NCBI GenBank assembly: GCA_035222895.1
Contig: JAVYIG010000871.1
Span: forward strand, 248,001 to 312,000
Length of the DNA stretch: 64,000 bases
Origin: Strongylocentrotus droebachiensis
Taxonomy: Eukaryota; Echinodermata; Echinoidea; Camarodonta; Strongylocentrotidae
Direction: 5' to 3'
The translations under genes were made by a program, and so were the position numbers. The notes under the pieces were generated by a model. The model did no database searches, was not told the DNA's origin, and was given only the letters and a program-made list of their open reading frames with translations. Each line of letters begins with the position of its first letter. Within the stretch, counting starts at the first letter, position 1. Below are positions 59,241-64,000 of this stretch, one piece after another.

Positions 59241-59433
59241 ATCGGGGCGTTGTGGCGTGCGCCTGTAATCCAGCTAACAATGGAAGTTACAAACTGATTT
59301 AGCCGAGGACCCAGGTTCGATACTGAGTCACGTCTTTCGGATGGTGACGTTAAAGGTCGATCCACAGACGTAAATAATCATATCTGAGTGATACACGTCT
59401 GCAAAAAACTCAATTACACACACACACACACAC
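59241..59433 (+). mobile_element. SINE with 7SL-like 5' segment and (CA)n tail
   Basis: 59251-59276 contains GTGGCGTGCGCCTGTAATCC and AGCTA, wording typical of the Alu domain of 7SL RNA. It is followed by GAGGACCCAGGTTCGATACTG, which can serve as a B box, then a TTTCGGATGGTGACGTTAAA block seen in many invertebrate SINEs, and (CA)n at 59415-59432. I infer a composite SINE. A 7SL pseudogene fragment is the main alternative. Confidence 0.5.
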
Positions 59434-59734
59434 GATCCTGCACGAATCCTGGAACAGGAGATGCATTATGTGTGGGGATTGCCGTTTTGGAAGTGCCTAT
59501 GGCTATTCAAAATCGAAGGGGTGAGAAAAACGATGTCTACGTCTCTTTAGGTTTTAATACTATTGATCTATTGACTACTGCAATCAGGTGGTTCCTTCAT
59601 CAAGCCTACGGGAAATTACATAATTTAGTAATCAATGTGTTTTAACAAAAAACGACGAGGGATGAATGGAAGCTCAATCGCACTGAGATTCAAGGTCCTG
59701 TGGGATAAATTACATTATGATTCTATTCTGTATC
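59434..59734. other. intergenic, no gene seen
   Basis: No recognisable feature. Confidence 0.4.
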
Positions 59735-60050
59735 GCCCGACTCGCTTATGCCGAGCGGCGAGTTTTTAACCAATTCTGCCCGGCGGCTGCCCGGCCACCA
59801 AGTGGCGGCCGCCCAGGCACCGCTCGTTTTTAGGGCATCGCTCGGTCGCCGCTGAAGTTTTAGCGCGGAGTTAAAATTTGGGCGGCGCCTGCTCACTTTT
59901 CACTCGCCGCCCAAAATACGCTCGGTGCCTGGGCGGTCGCCGCCCGGGCACCGACTTAATCGCTGGGCGATGCCTAATTCCAGCAGGGACCGAGCAGGCT
60001 ACTGATCGGTCGGTCGCTGCTCTGATTTGTGACCATAGCTTAAGGGATAA
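59735..60050. repeat. GC-rich word-filled block (GGCGGTCGCCG-like)
   Basis: Strikingly GC-rich against AT-rich surroundings. It is made of variants of GCCGCCCGGGCA, GGCGGTCGCCG and CTCGGTGCC in both orientations, so it is heavily self-complementary. It ends near GACCATAGCTTAAGG. No matching left terminus was found, so element borders are unknown. Frames on both strands are by-products. Confidence 0.65.
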
Positions 60051-60069
60051 AATTGCGTTCCTTTTGTTA

Positions 60070-60327
60070 TGCTTCAGTCGCACCCTTGCGTATTTGGCTG
60101 GCGTTTTTTCTGCGTATTTATGGCAAGCCGTTTTAACATTTTTTCCTATTTCTTGATATCCAAAGTTGAATTCTTGATATCAAGAATTCATTTTTTTTCG
60201 ACAGAATTTTTTTCTTTAAATCAAGAATTCATTTCTTGATATCAAGAAATAGGAATAAATGTTAAAACGGCTTGCCATAAATACGCAGCAATACGCAAGC
60301 CAAATACGCAAAGGTGTGACTGAGGCA
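60070..60327. mobile_element. PIF/Harbinger-like foldback MITE (258 bp), TTA-flanked
   Basis: TGCTTCAGTCGCACCCTTGC on the left matches the complement of the right end (TGCCTCAGTCACACCTTTGC). The arms continue through TGCGTATTTATGGCAAGCCG, so most of the element is hairpin. TTA lies outside both ends (60067-60069 and 60328-60330). The centre repeats the palindrome CTTGATATCAAG with GAATTC. Confidence 0.85.
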
Positions 60328-60330
60328 TTA

Positions 60331-61389
60331 ACAGATCATACCAATATTTCTCCTCTCTTTCCTTTGGAAACTATTATTCTGCAATGTCGCAAAGAAATGT
60401 TATGAAAAAGATCGACATTAGGCAAAAAAAGGGAAGAATAGGCAACGGTCCTTTAAGTTCTCTTTTTTTCCAAATGTTACAAAGATTTTCACAGAAAATT
60501 CAAATGAGGAAAATCAAAGGGAGAAAAAAGGCAATAATGTCCTTCAAGGGACATATCATGATTGCTGCGTCGACACATATGACTTGAGAGTAATCGGACC
60601 CTTCTTAAATCTGTCATTATCTCCCCATGAATATGCTTAAGGCAGAAATATATTCTTTCACATGCACTACAGGAAACGCATCGAAAGGAAATCTCATTTC
60701 GAAAGCTATAAAGGAAATGCTCATTCCGAAAGGATCGTTGAATATTTGAAATTGAAATTGTGAGAACAATGCAAAACAAAGTAATACAGCATTCCTTGTT
60801 CATGTGTCTGCTGGCGAGTGGTGCTTAGCCAGGTTAACATTTTTTTCTTGCCGGAAGCCATTTTCTACGTCACGGTTCTCGATAATAAAAAGTGTGTCTG
60901 CTCTTGTCTTACCCATAGATTGCCGTCGTTATCATTCTCAGGGCAGATTCAAGTCACGTAAGAACGTTGTAATCCGTCTCCTACTTTTTCAAAATTGCTA
61001 TCTGCGTTAGAATTTTTATATGACACAAATACGAATTTCAAATTACTTGAAGTTTCCCTTTAGGCTCTGATGAAGTGTTTATATAGATTATGCACTAAAT
61101 TGATCATAGTTAGCCCTGATATGCGATAAGATCCAACTGCCGAAAGATGCACTGTTCATCAACTTTTAAACCAAATCGGTCAACTTTCAAAGTCAACCAA
61201 TAATATGTCTTTCTATATTTTTCTTTTAAATAATGCTGTTGGTCACTTATTTTTCATGAAAAAATATCTTCCAATTTGCAAATATATGAAATGAATTTAA
61301 CCCCATCACTTAAAATAAAATTAACAGCAGGTTCAATGTGGAAGGTTTTCTCCATGTCTGTGAACATACTGCCACACATTGAACGTTAG
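60331..61389. other. intergenic, no gene seen
   Basis: Short frames only. Confidence 0.45.
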
Positions 61390-61606
61390 GGACCTGGTAA
61401 CATTGTCCAAATAAGAGAAAATTGTGCTAAGGTAGTGACTTCAATGCTAGATGTTTATTAAAGATAATCTGAAAGTTTGAATGAAAACAGACCATTATTG
61501 ATGATAACAAATGGGGAAAACTGATCTGACCGATTCCAAACTTTCAGATTATCTTTAGTTAAACATCAAGCGTTGAAGTCACTACTGAACAATGTTACAA
61601 AGTCCC
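61390..61606. mobile_element. foldback MITE (about 217 bp)
   Basis: GGGACCTGGTAACATTGT at the left pairs with ACAATGTTACAAAGTCCC at the right. Further in, GTAGTGACTTCAATGCTAGA...AGATAATCTGAAAGTTT pairs with AAACTTTCAGATTATCTTTA...TTGAAGTCACTAC. A related fragment lies at 38980-39085. Confidence 0.75.
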
Positions 61607-64000
61607 TGTAATGTGGCTGGATTGGCACGTGTGCGCTTGTAAAATGGCGCTTGACTGGAATTTTCCCAAGTGAGCGGAAAGTGGGTACTATCATGTGCGG
61701 ATCGGCCATTGAATCCGATAACCGGGGTAATAATAATTACAATATGAAGCGCTTCGGCACATTTAGGCACATAGATGTAATTGGACTTTCCCCTTTTTAA
61801 AGTCTGCGCGAAATCGTTTTGAATTTCATTCCGGATGGACGCCATTTTGACATCCGAAGTGAAAAAGTTTGGGTGACGTCTTTACGTACTCGAAAATTCG
61901 TCACCCAAAATAGGCTAATGACTTTCTGGCATGCCATTTTGTAAGAGGGTAATATCGAATGTTTGCGTATGTACCCTCCAAACACGTCCGGGCTGTTTTA
62001 ATGAGGCAATCCGAGTGAACTATTTTCTTACTTCACACTTTCAATCTAAAGAGCATGATCCGATTGATTCCTTAAGCACTGTACGCACACAACAAAACAG
62101 GACTTGCGAGACTACAGCCCAATCCGAGTTCTTAGCACAAAGATTGAAATTACAGAACACGAGACTGTGAAATGTCATGCCTTGAGAAGTCAATCAAGTT
62201 TGACGAGTCCTGAAAGATCGACGTGGATTTCGAATTTAAATTTTGGTGGGATTTTGTTGCTGGGAGTGATAAGAAAGTGTTAAATATTCAGGCAACAGTA
62301 TACTTCCTGTCCTCATTTGAACTTAGAGCGATTTCAAACGAACGACTGGGCCCCGTTGCATACAACTTAGCACTAAACTTTCAACATAGTCATAATCCCA
62401 ATCATATTTGTCATTATCTAGTTATCTTGCTAATTATTACACCACGAGTACGTTCAATGGATTCTTCCTTTGAAGTAGCTAGTTGTGCTGATCATATTTC
62501 GTTGAATGTTTTAGATGTGAGACATACCGCTCGATATCTCTCTATTATGCTACAAAATGATAATGGAGCCAATCAGAAACAATGTTTTTAGCAACCTCGA
62601 ACATGATATACAACAAACAAAATATAAATAAATCCATAACCGATGTCATTTTTATATATTTATAAGACTTAGAATATTAGATTTTAGTTTAAGAATATTC
62701 TAACAGATGGCAACTGTATCAACTGACCTTCAGGTGGATTCTCACAAAACCACCAATAACATGATGAATCTCGGTAGCCTTCCATTTGGTGTTATCCCTA
62801 AACAGTCACAACAATCGCAAAACAAGAACAACAAAAACAAAAACGTACAAACAAACTACCATAACTAAAATGAAGGCAACAAAGTTCCTTTGCTGGAACA
62901 ATCTCCTGTGGTGATCTTTGTGAGTAATAACAGATCCGAGACACACATGTAAATCAACTCTCCTCTTTTGTCGGCGTCGTGCATTTCACATGGCTGCTTT
63001 ATTTGATATGCAGACATGATAATACACCCGATATGTTAGCATCCTCGTTATTGCGAGCTGGAGGGTTCTAGCTTTACAAGATCAAGGAGTTTAAGCAATA
63101 TCGCTTTTCCAAGTGGACCGACTTTTTCGAAGCCGGGTCGTCTTTCTGAACATGATCGGTTTTAAAGGTGGAGTATGTGACTGTAACATCCACCATGTTC
63201 CAACAGCACGTCGATCCGCGTCGAGGTTTAGGCAATCTGCCGTCATTTGATAACTCTGTGGTACCCCCTCCCCCCCCCCCCCCCCTCCACGCCCCCTCTA
63301 CACCCCCGGTAAAACCCCAAAAAAAACTTGAAATTGTCCTATGTTGAAAACATCCTCATGAAAATTTCGCTAAAATTCTTTAAAATTACTGTTGTACTAA
63401 AGTGTCATTTCGTTTACACTAATCAATTTATTATTATACCATCCCGATCATGTTGATGCACTTCCAAATTTGAATAATTCTTTATTTTGACTTTACATGA
63501 ATGCATACAAATTTCCTAACCGACGTTCAATGCGCATAATGAGTAATCCATCATTTAAATTCACATTTCTACGAATAACTTTCGTTCTTCATTTCTAAAA
63601 GTCATGTTATGACTTCTGTCAGGACATACTTCATCATGATAAAGTTCATCCTTCTATAGAGAATATAAACATCGTAACAAATCAGTTCGTATGCATCATT
63701 TTCACCACAGTGTAACAATATGCAATATATAACTGCATGTAGCTCCATCAAGGTCTATATATATATATATACGGTCTATGACATTAAAGATTTTCAAAAA
63801 AAATCCGGAAGTTGTATGTTATCATCTGTGTTCCGTCAAACGATTCGTCTTAACTTATTTATTAGGATGGCATTGTACTAAAAATTCATCTAAATTGGAA
63901 TTAGTGTCCTTATATTAAATGTTATCGTCTGGATTTAATCAAAACCCTCCATATAAAGATTTGACGGAATAACCGATTTAGCAGAAACTATTTCCAGAAA
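61607..64000. other. intergenic, no gene seen
   Basis: No gene recognised; the 122-codon frame at 62223-62591 has no domain. CTGGGCCCCGTTGCATACAAC at 62347 resembles one end of a GGGCCC-type MITE without its partner. A C-rich run spans 63266-63300 and a (TA)n patch 63757-63770. Confidence 0.4.

Noticed and set aside
62223-62591. 122-codon plus-strand frame
   Set aside because: No recognised domain, no splice or promoter support seen, and a length compatible with chance.

Overview
The window looks like nuclear DNA from a marine invertebrate, most likely an echinoderm or another non-vertebrate deuterostome. It is AT-rich and gene-poor. It carries a single-exon class A GPCR, LTR elements, LINE and tRNA-SINE fragments, and many small terminal-inverted-repeat (TIR) elements, including ones with a 'GGGCCCTGTTTCATAAA' end that I associate with such genomes. 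There are no bacterial operons, ribosome-binding sites or CRISPR arrays. The organism call is an inference from repeat types and general appearance, not from a species-specific gene.

The only convincing host gene is an intronless rhodopsin-family, probably peptide-binding, GPCR of 409 residues on the minus strand at 31840-33069. An in-frame stop six codons before its ATG fixes the start. Nearly everything else that can be identified is transposable-element or simple-repeat DNA.

Region by region. 0-3 kb: an 880-bp near-palindromic Tc1/mariner-like element. 3.1-8.4 kb: a minus-strand LTR retrotransposon with two 193-bp LTRs, a 5-bp target duplication and a tRNA-Pro-like primer site, inserted in a SINE. 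Its gag has a SCAN-like region, and integrase lies upstream of RT/RNase H, the Gmr1-type gypsy order; the integrase core and almost all of RT are deleted. 9.4-13.3 kb: a second, shorter LTR element with LTRs of about 520 bp, a tRNA-Leu-like primer site and only a degenerate protease recognisable. 13.4-30 kb: small TIR elements, SINEs, G/C homopolymer tracts, a (CAY)n block and a 3.83-kb segment bounded by perfect 24-bp inverted repeats that encloses an SGNH-like remnant. 31.8-33.1 kb: the GPCR. 36-64 kb: a CACTA-like element, LINE 3' ends, several MITE families, an 11-bp-word minisatellite, a SINE with a 7SL-like segment and more foldback elements.

The most unusual recurring structure is a set of small elements, several with TAA or TTA target duplications, whose interiors are filled with one private short word in both orientations: TTGCGAA-like at 13.4 kb, CATCCGT-like at 49.7 kb, TCATCAGCTCGAG-like at 54.6 kb and a CTTGATATCAAG palindrome at 60.1 kb. 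A GC-rich GGCGGTCGCCG-like block at 59.7 kb and the 11-bp array at 51.3 kb may be related.
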